The translations under genes and the position numbers were made by a program. Positions 38,401 through 46,689 of a stretch of 64,000 nucleotides of DNA are shown one piece after another. Position 1 is the first letter of the stretch. Each line of letters opens with the position of its first letter. The notes below the pieces were generated by a model, which was not told the origin of the DNA, ran no database searches, and saw nothing but the letters and a program-made list of their open reading frames with translations. This DNA comes from Ignavibacteria bacterium (GTDB lineage Bacteria; Bacteroidota; Ignavibacteria; Tepidaquicellales; Tepidaquicellaceae): positions 186,001 to 250,000 of the forward strand of contig JADJWZ010000002.1 of the NCBI GenBank assembly GCA_016716125.1. The letters are read 5' to 3'.

Positions 38401-38586
38401 ACTGCCGGACTTGCTCTTGTACCGCTGGCTATAGCAGGAGATATGCCGGGAAATGAAATTCAAAGTCCGATGGCTAAAGTAATTCTTGGCGGATTGTTAA
38501 GCTCAACTCTTCTAAATTTACTTATAATTCCAATTGTATATTATCTTATCAGCAAACACGCTGAAGAAAAAATAACTGAAAATTAA
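35485..38586 (+). CDS. Heavy-metal RND efflux pump (CzcA/CusA family), system 1
   Basis: 1033-residue inner-membrane proton-driven pump, full length for the HME-RND family. Two halves each bear a large periplasmic domain; first helix RLLVVVFTVLLLLFG, DVFPDLTAPTVVVLTEAHGM, and transmembrane helix 4 motif AIGALVDDAIIDVEN (~398-412) carrying proton-relay acids. That helix-4 motif differs from both the Zn (DFG...) and classic Cu/Ag variants, so the substrate is left open. Three genes B-A-C are contiguous (21 and 2 bp gaps). Confidence 0.92.
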   Translation: MLNRIIEISLQNRLLVVVFTVLLLLFGTYIAVNMEVDVFPDLTAPTVVVLTEAHGMAPDEVEKMVTFQIETAVNGATDVRRVRSSSSAGISIVWVEFEWGTDIYIARQIVAEKISAVKEKLPEGTGDPTLAPQSSIMGEIMLLSVTSEETKSIELRTIADWIIRPSLLATGGVSQVVVMGGESKQYQILVSPQKMDYFNVSINEIIKAAEESNENSSGGFMNEYGNEYIITGIGRTTDINDIGKSVIKNTDNYPVKIEDVSEIKISSAPKIGDGSMNGKPAIILTVSKQPSTNTLKLTEKIDEVIADLKKTLPKDVQINTKIFRQADFINASISNINKTLIEGSIFVIIILFIFLMNWRATSISLIAIPVSLIFAILTLKWLGVTINTMSLGGMAIAIGALVDDAIIDVENVFKRLKENSLKPAEERENKLKVIFNASVEIRTSIINATLIIIVAFIPLFFLSGMEGRLLAPLGIAFIVSIFASLIVSITLTPVLCSYLLTSDEMLKKHSDESRLVRFLQKKYVLTLEKIFHFKKLILALASLLLFISLVLLFSLGKNFLPEFNEGSLVISAVSLPGISLEESGKIGTDIEKTLLTVPEISVTTRRTGRAELDEHALGVNTSEVEVPFVLKDRNREEFMTEVREKLSAVSGANITIGQPIGHRIDHMLSGTRSNIAIKIFGHDLNNMFSISNKIKSAIEDIEGLVDISVEPQIEIPQIKIKAKREILAKYGITIGEFTKMIDVGFAGDKVSEVFEGSQRFDVVLKFNNNNRGSIENIRSAMIDTRNGEKVPLSYVADIISSSGPNTVNRENLQRKTVVSVNVTGRDQKSAVEEIRRKVSESVELPEGYRIEYGGQFEAEAEASKRLLAASVLSILIIFLLLFQEFKNLKLSAIILLNLPLALIGGVLSIYFTSGIISIPSIIGFITLFGIATRNGILLVSRYTALQQQGVGLYRRIIQGSGDRLSPILMTALTAGLALVPLAIAGDMPGNEIQSPMAKVILGGLLSSTLLNLLIIPIVYYLISKHAEEKITEN

Positions 38587-38588
38587 AT

Positions 38589-39782
38589 ATGAAAATTAAC
38601 ATAATTATTTCATCTGCTTTTGCTTTCATCCTTTTCCTTTTGCAAGCTGAAACATATTCACAAAGCAATATTGAAAATATTCTGAATGAGATCTCAAAAA
38701 ATAATAAATCCATTATTGCAAATACACAGCTGCAGGAATCAAGGAAACTGGAATTTCAAACCGGACAGTCGCTTCACAATCCGTTTATTGAAGTTACAAA
38801 TATTTTCGGTCAGTCAGATGACAACGGCAGTCAGCTGGAATTAAAACTTATTCAGTCATTTGATTTTCCTACATCGTATTCAAAGAGAAATAAAGTGTCC
38901 GATCTGAAGATACAGCAGACAAATTTTGAAAAGCAGATAATGCGGCGTGAAATTTTACTGGATGCAAAGCTTACGTGCATTGAGTTAATTTATCTAAATA
39001 AGAAGAGGATACAGATGCTTAAAAGAATTGAAACAGCCGTATCCCTTCTTAATTTGTATCAGACAAAACTGGAAAAAGGAGAAGGAAATATTCTCGATGT
39101 GAATAAGTCAAAAATAAATTTGCTTAATTTAAAAACTGACCTTGTTCTTATTGAAAATGAAATAGAAGTGATGAATGAAGGACTGACAGAACTGAATGCG
39201 GGAAATAAAATAATTTTTGCCGATACTGCATATCCGGTAACTCCGGTAATTCCTCAGTTCGAAATTTTAGAAAATGAGATTGAATTAAACGACCCTGCCA
39301 TAAAATCATTACAGCAGGATAAATTAATTTCACAGAGTCAGGTTGAACTCAGCAAGTCTCTCAGTCTTCCAAAATTTGAAGTCGGTTATTATTATCTCGG
39401 ATTGCAGGATAGAAAGTATAACGGAATTCATTTCGGAATTTCGATACCGCTATGGGAAAATAATTACAGAACTGATTTTCACAGATCAAAGACGCTTTAT
39501 TCGAATCTTGAAATAGAAGCTCACAGGAATGAGCATTTGTACGAGATCAAAAAGCTTTACGGAAAATATGAAACACTGAAGGAAGCAATGACCGGTTACA
39601 GAGAAATTCTTGAATCATCAGACAATGATGATATCTTAAATAAAGCGCTTGTTGCCGGAGAAATAACTTCAATAAATTATTTCCTTGAATCAAATTATTT
39701 GTTTAATTCGATTGATAAATTTCTTGAACTCGAAAAAGAGTATCACATGGTTATTGCTGAATTGTATAAGAACCGGCTTTAA
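38589..39782 (+). CDS. Outer-membrane efflux channel (TolC/CzcC-like), system 1
   Basis: 397 residues, signal peptide (to ~25, ...AETYSQ), then the repeated TolC coiled-coil hairpins (RREILLDAKLTCIELIYLNK; LYQTKLEKGEGNILDVNKSK) and barrel strands. Starts 2 bp after the pump stop. Completes the first tripartite system. Confidence 0.88.
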   Translation: MKINIIISSAFAFILFLLQAETYSQSNIENILNEISKNNKSIIANTQLQESRKLEFQTGQSLHNPFIEVTNIFGQSDDNGSQLELKLIQSFDFPTSYSKRNKVSDLKIQQTNFEKQIMRREILLDAKLTCIELIYLNKKRIQMLKRIETAVSLLNLYQTKLEKGEGNILDVNKSKINLLNLKTDLVLIENEIEVMNEGLTELNAGNKIIFADTAYPVTPVIPQFEILENEIELNDPAIKSLQQDKLISQSQVELSKSLSLPKFEVGYYYLGLQDRKYNGIHFGISIPLWENNYRTDFHRSKTLYSNLEIEAHRNEHLYEIKKLYGKYETLKEAMTGYREILESSDNDDILNKALVAGEITSINYFLESNYLFNSIDKFLELEKEYHMVIAELYKNRL

Positions 39783-39884
39783 TTAAAAAGATAAGAAATA
39801 GTTATAATGATTATAAATATTAGTAACTTTTAATTGATACAAAAATAGCTTTGCATTTAAAATTCATTTTCCATACTTTAAATT

Positions 39885-40268
39885 GTGATAAAGACATTTA
39901 CAAAATATTTTTCCATACTTTTAATAGCAGTATTAATCCAGTCTAATTTCAGCTTTGCATTGAACCATATGTTATGTAAGATGTCTGAAGTTCAGACAGA
40001 TTGTGAATGCGGAGTTCCTTGTGAGAATGAAATTCAGTATTCTTCAACAAAATCCGGCTGCTGTTCAGTATTAGTCAGTGAAATTTCCAATACTAATATT
40101 CTTGAGATAAATAAATTGTCATTTAATAAAGACATTTATTCCCGGTTAACTGAAAGATTTTTAACTTTAGAATTACTTTCGGATTTACCCCGGAATGTCA
40201 GTATGCAAATCATTCATTTCAAACCTCCTGCTGATATACCTATTCTTTTCTCCCATATCCTTATTTAG
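39885..40268 (+). CDS. Small Cys-rich exported protein in metal island
   Basis: 127 residues from a GTG start at 39885: hydrophobic leader (FSILLIAVLIQSNFSFA), then a Cys cluster (LCKMSEVQTDCECGVPCE and later GCCSVL). Seven cysteines suggest soft-metal binding. Small Cys/His proteins of this kind recur in Bacteroidota Cus clusters but have no assigned role. Its position between the two tripartite systems supports a role as a periplasmic metal buffer. Confidence 0.65.
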   Translation: MIKTFTKYFSILLIAVLIQSNFSFALNHMLCKMSEVQTDCECGVPCENEIQYSSTKSGCCSVLVSEISNTNILEINKLSFNKDIYSRLTERFLTLELLSDLPRNVSMQIIHFKPPADIPILFSHILI

Positions 40269-40348
40269 TTAATTTCATTTTTCGTTATCTAAACAGCAAA
40301 GTAATTACTTTGTCTGATTATTTTTATTTATAATAAATAAAAATCAAA

Positions 40349-41617
40349 ATGAAATTAATAATCTTTTATATTTTTTTGCTTTTCAATTCAGCGTTCGCTC
40401 AAACTGATTCAAGTATAAGCTATAATTTCCAATACGGATTAAATGATCTGATTAATTCGGCTTTGGAATCGAATGTGCAGCTTGAGCCTATTGAATATGA
40501 AAAAAAGATACTGTCTTCTAAAATAGGACAGGTAAGCTATCAGTCTTCACCAATGCTTCAGTTTATGGTGGATGATATACCGGTAAATTTTAACAGCGCC
40601 GGCATGTACTCACTGAATTATTCACAGCCACTGAAATTCTTCGGTAAACTGGATGAAGCCGGAAAACTTGCAAGGTTAAATTCATTATTGCCTGAAATAC
40701 AGAAGGAAGAATTACAGAATGAATTAATAAAGTCAGTGAAGGAAAATTATTTTATGCTGTCTGTCAATGAAAGATTATTATCCTTTAATGAAGAATTTAA
40801 GGAGATCATACTTTCAATAACCGGTTCGCTTGAAATAAAATATTCAGTCGGAAAAGGCAGCCAGTATGATATTCTGAAAAGTAATAATGAATATCAGAAG
40901 CTGCTGCTCGAAGAAATTGAACTCAGGAATAATAAAAAAATATTCATCAATAATCTCAGAACACTTACAAATCTCGATCTGCCGGACGGTTTTACTACAA
41001 AGAATCTTGAAATACTTTTAAAGATCACTCCTCCTGTGCTTGATACAACAAGTCTTGCAGCAGAATTAAGATCCGGAAATACGGGATATAAATATCTTCA
41101 GCAGCAAAGTGAAGTTAATAGGATTGAAACTTCTGTCACTGAACTTGAAAGGAAACCTGATCTGATTATTATGTCAGGATATAAGTATAGATCGGAAATG
41201 AAGAAAAGTTTTTTACTTTTCTCAATTGCAATGGATCTTCCTTTTATGCCGTGGAATGAAAAGAGAATTGATGCTCAGATCAACGAAAGGATCTTAACGG
41301 AAAAGAGAATTAATTCAGAAGTTAACTCGCTTGAAGTAAACTTAAAGAATGAATTAAAAAATACAATTGTGAAAATAAATTCTTCACAGGAGAAGATCAG
41401 ATATCTGAATGAAGTTTTGATACCGCAGACCGAGCAGACTTTTAAGTCATCTTTGATATCATATGAAACTGCTGCAAATCAATTCATAGACCTTCTCGAT
41501 ACTTTCAGGACTTTAAGAGAGAATAATAAAATGCTTGTTGAAGAAGAAACAAACTATCTTATTCTTATCAGCAGTCTTGAAAAAATAATCGGGAAGCAAA
41601 TTTTAACAGTTAATTAG
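40349..41617 (+). CDS. Outer-membrane efflux channel (TolC/CusC-like), system 2
   Basis: 422 residues, signal peptide MKLIIFYIFLLFNSAFA, TolC-type hairpins (IKYSVGKGSQYDILKSNNEY, SYETAANQFIDLLDTF). It is one base from the CusB-like adaptor, so in this second system the order is C-B and the pump is encoded ~6.6 kb further on. Sequence unlike the channel at 38589. Confidence 0.88.
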   Translation: MKLIIFYIFLLFNSAFAQTDSSISYNFQYGLNDLINSALESNVQLEPIEYEKKILSSKIGQVSYQSSPMLQFMVDDIPVNFNSAGMYSLNYSQPLKFFGKLDEAGKLARLNSLLPEIQKEELQNELIKSVKENYFMLSVNERLLSFNEEFKEIILSITGSLEIKYSVGKGSQYDILKSNNEYQKLLLEEIELRNNKKIFINNLRTLTNLDLPDGFTTKNLEILLKITPPVLDTTSLAAELRSGNTGYKYLQQQSEVNRIETSVTELERKPDLIIMSGYKYRSEMKKSFLLFSIAMDLPFMPWNEKRIDAQINERILTEKRINSEVNSLEVNLKNELKNTIVKINSSQEKIRYLNEVLIPQTEQTFKSSLISYETAANQFIDLLDTFRTLRENNKMLVEEETNYLILISSLEKIIGKQILTVN

Positions 41618-41618
41618 A

Positions 41619-42962
41619 ATGAAAAAAATACTTATCGGAATACTTGTCATACTTGTGCTGGCCGGTGCTTCATTTGGCGTATATAAATTATTTATCGAAG
41701 ATACTGATGGTAATCAGGTTTCAAAAGCTGATGAACTGTATATCTGCCCTATGCATCCGCAGATACAGAGTAACCATCCGGGAGTTTGTCCGATCTGCAA
41801 TATGGATCTGGTTTTAAAGGAGAAGTCCGATGTAGAAATGGAATTTGAGGCTTTAAAAAATTCTGAAAATGAAATAGGGGATATAGTCATTTCTCCTGCG
41901 CAGCAGATACTTGCAAATGTTCAGACTGAAAAAGTTTCCATAAAAGAATTCAAAAGAAGTCTTACTTTTAACGGATACATAAAAACATCGGAAAGTAATA
42001 TGAGGCATATTGCTACCCCAATATCAGGAAAAATCATAAAAATGTATATCAGCTATGAAGGACAGATGGTAAGCAAAGGTCAGAAGGCATTTGACATTTA
42101 TTCGCCAGAGATATACTCAACTCAAAAAGAGTATCTTCTTGCTTTAAAGAATCTTGAAAATGCGAAGAGCAGCGGTAATGAACTTGTAATTGCTCAGGCG
42201 GAAAATCTAATAAGCTCTACAAAGAACAGACTAAGATTGTGGGAAGTTACTCCCGGGCAGATTGAAGAGTTTGAGAATTCATTGGAAGTGAAAGATTATA
42301 TATCTGTTTATTCAAAATACAGCGGGGTAATAACAAAGAAAATTGTTCATGAAGGTCACTGGGCTGTTGCAGGCGAAGATATTTATGATGTAGTGGATAT
42401 GTCAACATTATGGGTAATTGCAAGTGTTCCGGAATCAGATATTAACAGCGTCAGGATGGGACAGTCTGCAAATATAACTTCCGTGTCATATCCCGGTGAA
42501 GTCTTTAGCGCAAAGGTAAACTTCATCAGTCCGATGTTAACTTCCGATACCAGAACTCTTGAAGTTCGTTTTGATGTATCCAACAGGAATTACAGACTAA
42601 AACCGGATATGTATGTGAAAGCTGAGATTGGTTCGGCTGATTATGAATGGAACATAGTAGTCCCGAGAAATTCAGTTTTAAGAACCGGTAAGATGGATTT
42701 GGTATATGTGAAGAAAGAGAATAATATTTTTTCGCCGAAGAAGGTAACAGTCGGAGGTGAGAGGGATGGATTATATTTAATAACTTCAGGATTATCCGAA
42801 GGTGACGAAATAGTAACCAGCGCCGGATTCCTTATTGACAGTGAAAGTCAGATACGTTCAGGATCTGATAATCAAGAAATAAAAGAAAAAGAGATCAAAG
42901 GCGATCCTGAATTCAATAAAGATCAGGATATAATGAAAGACATAGATCATAATAAACACTAA
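41619..42962 (+). CDS. CusB-like RND adaptor with heavy-metal-binding domain, system 2
   Basis: A 447-residue adaptor anchored by one N-terminal helix. Residues ~42-65 carry the heavy-metal-binding domain YICPMHPQIQ / HPGVCPICNMDL, typical of Cu/Ag-type adaptors. Then barrel-sandwich (ATPISGKIIKMYISYEGQMV), hairpin and membrane-proximal domains. The C-terminus is charged and ends DIDHNKH. The domain supports copper/silver as the substrate of system 2. Confidence 0.92.
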   Translation: MKKILIGILVILVLAGASFGVYKLFIEDTDGNQVSKADELYICPMHPQIQSNHPGVCPICNMDLVLKEKSDVEMEFEALKNSENEIGDIVISPAQQILANVQTEKVSIKEFKRSLTFNGYIKTSESNMRHIATPISGKIIKMYISYEGQMVSKGQKAFDIYSPEIYSTQKEYLLALKNLENAKSSGNELVIAQAENLISSTKNRLRLWEVTPGQIEEFENSLEVKDYISVYSKYSGVITKKIVHEGHWAVAGEDIYDVVDMSTLWVIASVPESDINSVRMGQSANITSVSYPGEVFSAKVNFISPMLTSDTRTLEVRFDVSNRNYRLKPDMYVKAEIGSADYEWNIVVPRNSVLRTGKMDLVYVKKENNIFSPKKVTVGGERDGLYLITSGLSEGDEIVTSAGFLIDSESQIRSGSDNQEIKEKEIKGDPEFNKDQDIMKDIDHNKH

Positions 42963-43008
42963 TTATTTAAAAATAAAAATAACTGCATACAGCAGTAAAG
43001 GAGCTAAA

Positions 43009-43494
43009 ATGATTTACTTAAATTTAAGAAACATAATGTTTCATACATTTACAATCGTATTATTTTTTGTTTTGATAACGGGCTGCGGTAATGATGAGTC
43101 TGAAAAAGATTCACATAATAATATGATGAATGAAAATAAAAACGGGAATACCGGAATGACTCATTCAAATGAAATGACTCAGTCAAATGAAATGTCTTCA
43201 AAAGACGGATACGAACATGCCATGATAATATTGTCAACAATGCAGTGTGACATCTGTAAGGAAAACATCGAAACAGCAGTAAAGAAATTAGACGGGATAG
43301 AAAGCATTGATGTTGTCACGAAGGAAAAAATTGCACACATAAATTTTGATAAATCGAAGACCGATCTTTCAAAAATTGAAAGTTCTATAACTGCAGCCGG
43401 TTATGATGCAAATGATAAAAAAGCCGATCCGGAAGCATATAAGGAACTTGATGACTGCTGCAAGCTGCCAAAAGATCAGAAAAAAAAATATTAA
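43009..43494 (+). CDS. HMA-domain exported lipoprotein (paralog 1)
   Basis: 161 residues: hydrophobic leader with lipobox LITGC (~21-25), a Met/Asn/His-rich linker (MTHSNEMTQSNEM), an HMA fold with the metal site MQCDIC (~77-82), and a tail GYDAN...ADPEAYKEL ending in DDCC. It would bind Cu(I) in the periplasm. The tail motif is shared with the next gene. A start further in is possible (ATG at 43036 or later). Confidence 0.85.
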   Translation: MIYLNLRNIMFHTFTIVLFFVLITGCGNDESEKDSHNNMMNENKNGNTGMTHSNEMTQSNEMSSKDGYEHAMIILSTMQCDICKENIETAVKKLDGIESIDVVTKEKIAHINFDKSKTDLSKIESSITAAGYDANDKKADPEAYKELDDCCKLPKDQKKKY

Positions 43495-43579
43495 AGATCT
43501 ATCTCTATTGGCAATGTAAGATTTTATGCGGTCAATACAATAATTTTAAAGCTCTCTTAATTAATCAATATTAAAAAAA

Positions 43580-43942
43580 ATGAAATCGAAAAAAAATAAT
43601 CTGTTAGCTCTTGTAATAATCACTCTTGCCATGTTAATGATCAACATTAATAATGCTGATTCAAAAGTAATTCAAAAAAGTAAGACCATTACCATTGAGT
43701 TGAATTCTATGCAGTGTGATATGTGTGTTGAGAAAGTTACCGATGCAATTAATTCAGTAGAAGGAGTTGAAAAAGTATCAGTTGATCTGGATAAGAAAAG
43801 CGCAACTGTAACTTACAATACTGACCTTACAAATAAAAAAGCTATAGAAAAAGCTATCACATTGGCAGGATATGATGCGAATAAGGCGCCGGCTGATAAA
43901 GAAGCATATGATAATTTAAGCTCTTGCTGTAAGAAACAATAA
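43580..43942 (+). CDS. HMA-domain exported protein (paralog 2)
   Basis: 120 residues, signal-like N-terminus (LLALVIITLAMLMININNADS) and an HMA domain with MQCDMC (~44-49), ending GYDANKAPADKEAY...SSCC. Clear paralog of the preceding gene by the shared HMA and double-Cys tail, but without lipobox or linker. Probable periplasmic Cu(I) carrier. A strong terminator follows. Confidence 0.87.
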   Translation: MKSKKNNLLALVIITLAMLMININNADSKVIQKSKTITIELNSMQCDMCVEKVTDAINSVEGVEKVSVDLDKKSATVTYNTDLTNKKAIEKAITLAGYDANKAPADKEAYDNLSSCCKKQ

Positions 43943-43952
43943 GTTAAGAATC

Positions 43953-43989
43953 AAAAGTGAAGCAAACATAAGAATTGCTTCACTTTTTT
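43953..43989 (+). terminator. Rho-independent terminator after HMA genes
   Basis: 13-bp perfect stem AAAAGTGAAGCAA / TTGCTTCACTTTT with a 9-nt loop and a T run. It splits the island's transcripts before the Met-rich gene. Confidence 0.9.
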
Positions 43990-44065
43990 AATTAATTCCC
44001 TTCGTTGTGTAGGAGAGTTTGATTTCAGACAGTAATTATTAACAATTATAAAAAAAAACACGATC

Positions 44066-44605
44066 ATGAAAAAAATACAGAAATTAACACTTGCATTCGC
44101 AGCAATAACAATTATTGCTGTATTTTCATCCTGCCAAACAAGTCCGGACGTAAAACAAGTTCTGTCAAAACCGGAAACAAGAATGATGATAATGGACTCA
44201 ATAGCAAATAACAGCAGTATGTCTCAGGAGATGCTGGAGGCAATGATGAAAAACAATGGAGGAAAAATGATGATGCAGGAAAACGGAATGATGATGGGAA
44301 AAATGATGGGAATGATGATGGAAAATCAAGATGGAATGATGAAGATGATGAAAGATAATCCTGCTATGATGCAGGGCATGATGTCTTACATGATAGGCGC
44401 TTCAAAAGGTGATTCGAGTATGATGTCTTCAATGTTAAAAACCATGATGGGAAATCAACAAATGATGGGCATGATGCAAAACATGACGAATAGTAATAAG
44501 GGCATGGATATAATGGACGGTGAAAATAAGATGGATGGAACGAGGAAAATGGAAAGTATGGACAATATGGAGGGAATGGATCACAGTAAGACAGATAAGA
44601 AATAG
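44066..44605 (+). CDS. Met-rich putative copper-binding lipoprotein
   Basis: 179 residues with ~45 methionines (a quarter of the protein), many as MM or MMM, in predicted helices (NGMMMGKMMGMMME, AMMQGMMSYMIG). Signal and possible lipobox FSSC at ~20-23. The Met-rich composition fits Cu(I)/Ag(I) buffering in the periplasm. The C-terminus EGMDHSKTDKK adds a His. I do not recognise a named family. Confidence 0.75.
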   Translation: MKKIQKLTLAFAAITIIAVFSSCQTSPDVKQVLSKPETRMMIMDSIANNSSMSQEMLEAMMKNNGGKMMMQENGMMMGKMMGMMMENQDGMMKMMKDNPAMMQGMMSYMIGASKGDSSMMSSMLKTMMGNQQMMGMMQNMTNSNKGMDIMDGENKMDGTRKMESMDNMEGMDHSKTDKK

Positions 44606-44649
44606 AGTAAAAAAAATTTTTTTAACTTTATAATAAAAACATTAAAACA

Positions 44650-44752
44650 ATGTTTCACAATGGAGATTTTTCATTTTGGGGATGCACATGCTATGGTGGG
44701 TGATATAGATTTATTTATATGGATACCGATAACAAGATTATTATTTTTGTAA
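44650..44752 (+). pseudogene. Possible frameshifted small membrane peptide (SHOCT-neighbour type)
   Basis: ATG 44650 opens MFHNGDFSFWG and stops after 17 codons. The next frame reads MHMLWWVI, and a third frame DLFIWIPITRLLFL before TAA at 44750-44752. Joined through two indels these resemble the MFxxGDFxxWGMHxxWW small hydrophobic proteins found beside copper genes in Bacteroidota. It could equally be chance; the interval otherwise has no gene. Confidence 0.35.
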
Positions 44753-44887
44753 CTTCAACTAACTGGAATTTTATAACCGGGGTCCGTGCTCCGGTAAAAT
44801 TTAAGTAGTTAATCAACTAAAATAATTGGGATATTCAAGCTATCCTGAGATTACTTTTATGTATGAATAATTAACAGAAAAAATACT

Positions 44888-46492
44888 ATGAATGATTATA
44901 AGATAAAAAGAAAAGATTTCCTGAAATATTCAGTCGCACCTTTTGCATTAACTTTACTGCCTACAACTTTTTTATCCGCCTGTGAAAGTAACTCTGAATC
45001 TGACAAGAAATCCGGTAATGTTTTCTCTCCTGACATTGAAGTTGAACTCACTGCTCATCCGGCGGCAGTTTCAATTCTACCCGGAAGTAAAACAAATGTA
45101 TGGAAATATACAGGGAAAGTTATAAAAGGTAATAATGATTCAATTCAAAATTTTGAAGATTCATATATCGGTCCTGCATTCCGGGTAAAAAAGGGTGAAA
45201 GAATAAGAATAATATTTAAAAATGAAATTGATGAATCAACTATTGTTCACTGGCATGGCTTGCATGTTCCGCCAGAAATGGATGGACATCCGAAAAATGT
45301 TATTGAAAAGGGTGAAGAATATGTATATGAATTTGAAGTTATGGACAGAGCAGGTGTTTACTGGTTTCATCCCCACCCACATGATAAGACGGGTCCGCAG
45401 GTTTACAGCGGTTTAGCCGGTTTGTTTATTATAACTGATGATGAAGAAATTAAATTAAACTTACCTTCAGGAGAAGATGAAATTCCGCTTATAATTCAGG
45501 ATAGAACTTTCGATTCGGATAATCAGCTTGTTTATCTAAATTCTCCAATGGAAAGGATGACCGGATTTTTGGGTGAGAAAATAGTTGTTAACGGGAAAAT
45601 AAATTTTTCTCTTGATCTGGATTCAAAAACTTACCGTCTGCGGTTGCTTAACGGATCAAACTCCAGAATTTATAAATTAGCCTGGAGTGACGGAACTCCT
45701 TTGACAGTCATTGGGACAGACGGTGGATTATTAGAAAAACCTGTAAAGAGAGATTATCTGACTTTTGGTCCGGCTGAAAGATTTGATATCATAGCTGATT
45801 TCTCCGGAAAGAAACAGGGGGCGATTGTCAGGTTGGTCAGTCTCCCTTTTCCTTCTCAGGTGAGCGGAATGGGAGGAATGATGGGCAGAGGAAGAATGGG
45901 AATGATGCAGAGAGGGGATAACGATTTACCGGAAATGGGTGATGAGCTGAATTTACTCTCAATTAATATTATTAATAAAGTAACAAATAACTTTATTCTG
46001 CCGGCTGAAATTTCTTCATTTGAAGAATTAAATACAAATAATGCTGTCAACATTAATTCGCCAAGGAGATTTAATTTTGGTATGGGCGGGCATATGAGAT
46101 GGACAATCAACAATAAGACTTTTGAAATGGATTCTGTAGCCGAATGGGAAAAAGTAAAACTGAATACAACTGAAATTTGGGAGTTTGTCAACGGTGCAGG
46201 CAGCAGAGGAATGATGGGCGGTATGATGGAAATGCCACATCCCGTTCATATTCATAATGTTCAATTTAAAATTATAAACAGGACCTACAACGGTAATTCA
46301 GATAACATTTGGGATGCATTTAAAGATGGTTTCATTGATGATGGCTGGAAAGACAGTTTTTTACTTTTACCGGGAACTTCAACGCAGGTTCTTTTACGGT
46401 TCAAAGATTATTCAGGAATATATCTTTATCATTGCCATAATCTGGAGCATGAAGATATGGGTATGATGAGAAATTATTTAATAGAATTATAA
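44888..46492 (+). CDS. Multicopper oxidase (CueO-like)
   Basis: Periplasmic cuprous oxidase, 534 residues. The signal region ends in a possible lipobox (LSAC ~29-32; no twin Arg). The four copper-binding blocks are in order: HWHGLHVPP (~121), WFHPHPHD (~157), HPVHIHNVQF (~453) and YHCHNLEHEDMGMM (~513-526), with the type-1 Met. Met-rich inserts (GMGGMMGRGRMGMM, GMMGGMMEM) recall CueO's Cu(I)-capturing loop. Oxidises Cu(I) to less toxic Cu(II). Confidence 0.92.
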   Translation: MNDYKIKRKDFLKYSVAPFALTLLPTTFLSACESNSESDKKSGNVFSPDIEVELTAHPAAVSILPGSKTNVWKYTGKVIKGNNDSIQNFEDSYIGPAFRVKKGERIRIIFKNEIDESTIVHWHGLHVPPEMDGHPKNVIEKGEEYVYEFEVMDRAGVYWFHPHPHDKTGPQVYSGLAGLFIITDDEEIKLNLPSGEDEIPLIIQDRTFDSDNQLVYLNSPMERMTGFLGEKIVVNGKINFSLDLDSKTYRLRLLNGSNSRIYKLAWSDGTPLTVIGTDGGLLEKPVKRDYLTFGPAERFDIIADFSGKKQGAIVRLVSLPFPSQVSGMGGMMGRGRMGMMQRGDNDLPEMGDELNLLSINIINKVTNNFILPAEISSFEELNTNNAVNINSPRRFNFGMGGHMRWTINNKTFEMDSVAEWEKVKLNTTEIWEFVNGAGSRGMMGGMMEMPHPVHIHNVQFKIINRTYNGNSDNIWDAFKDGFIDDGWKDSFLLLPGTSTQVLLRFKDYSGIYLYHCHNLEHEDMGMMRNYLIEL

Positions 46493-46689
46493 TCTGAGAA
46501 ACGGAAATTCCACTACAACTATAAAGATAAATGAGGCTGTAAATTATATTCTCCAAAAGAAAACGATTTAAAGCGAAATTTAAAAGAAGAAAATGAAATA
46601 TTGGTTTACGGCTTAAATTTCAATTGCAGGTAATTAAACGATTTTTTATTCAATCAATTAGAAATGTATAAATTTGAAATATTGTAATC

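Noticed and set aside
44770..44810. ACCGG...CCGGT hairpin upstream of the multicopper oxidase as a terminator or riboswitch
   Set aside because: Stem is only five pairs and there is no T run or recognisable aptamer.
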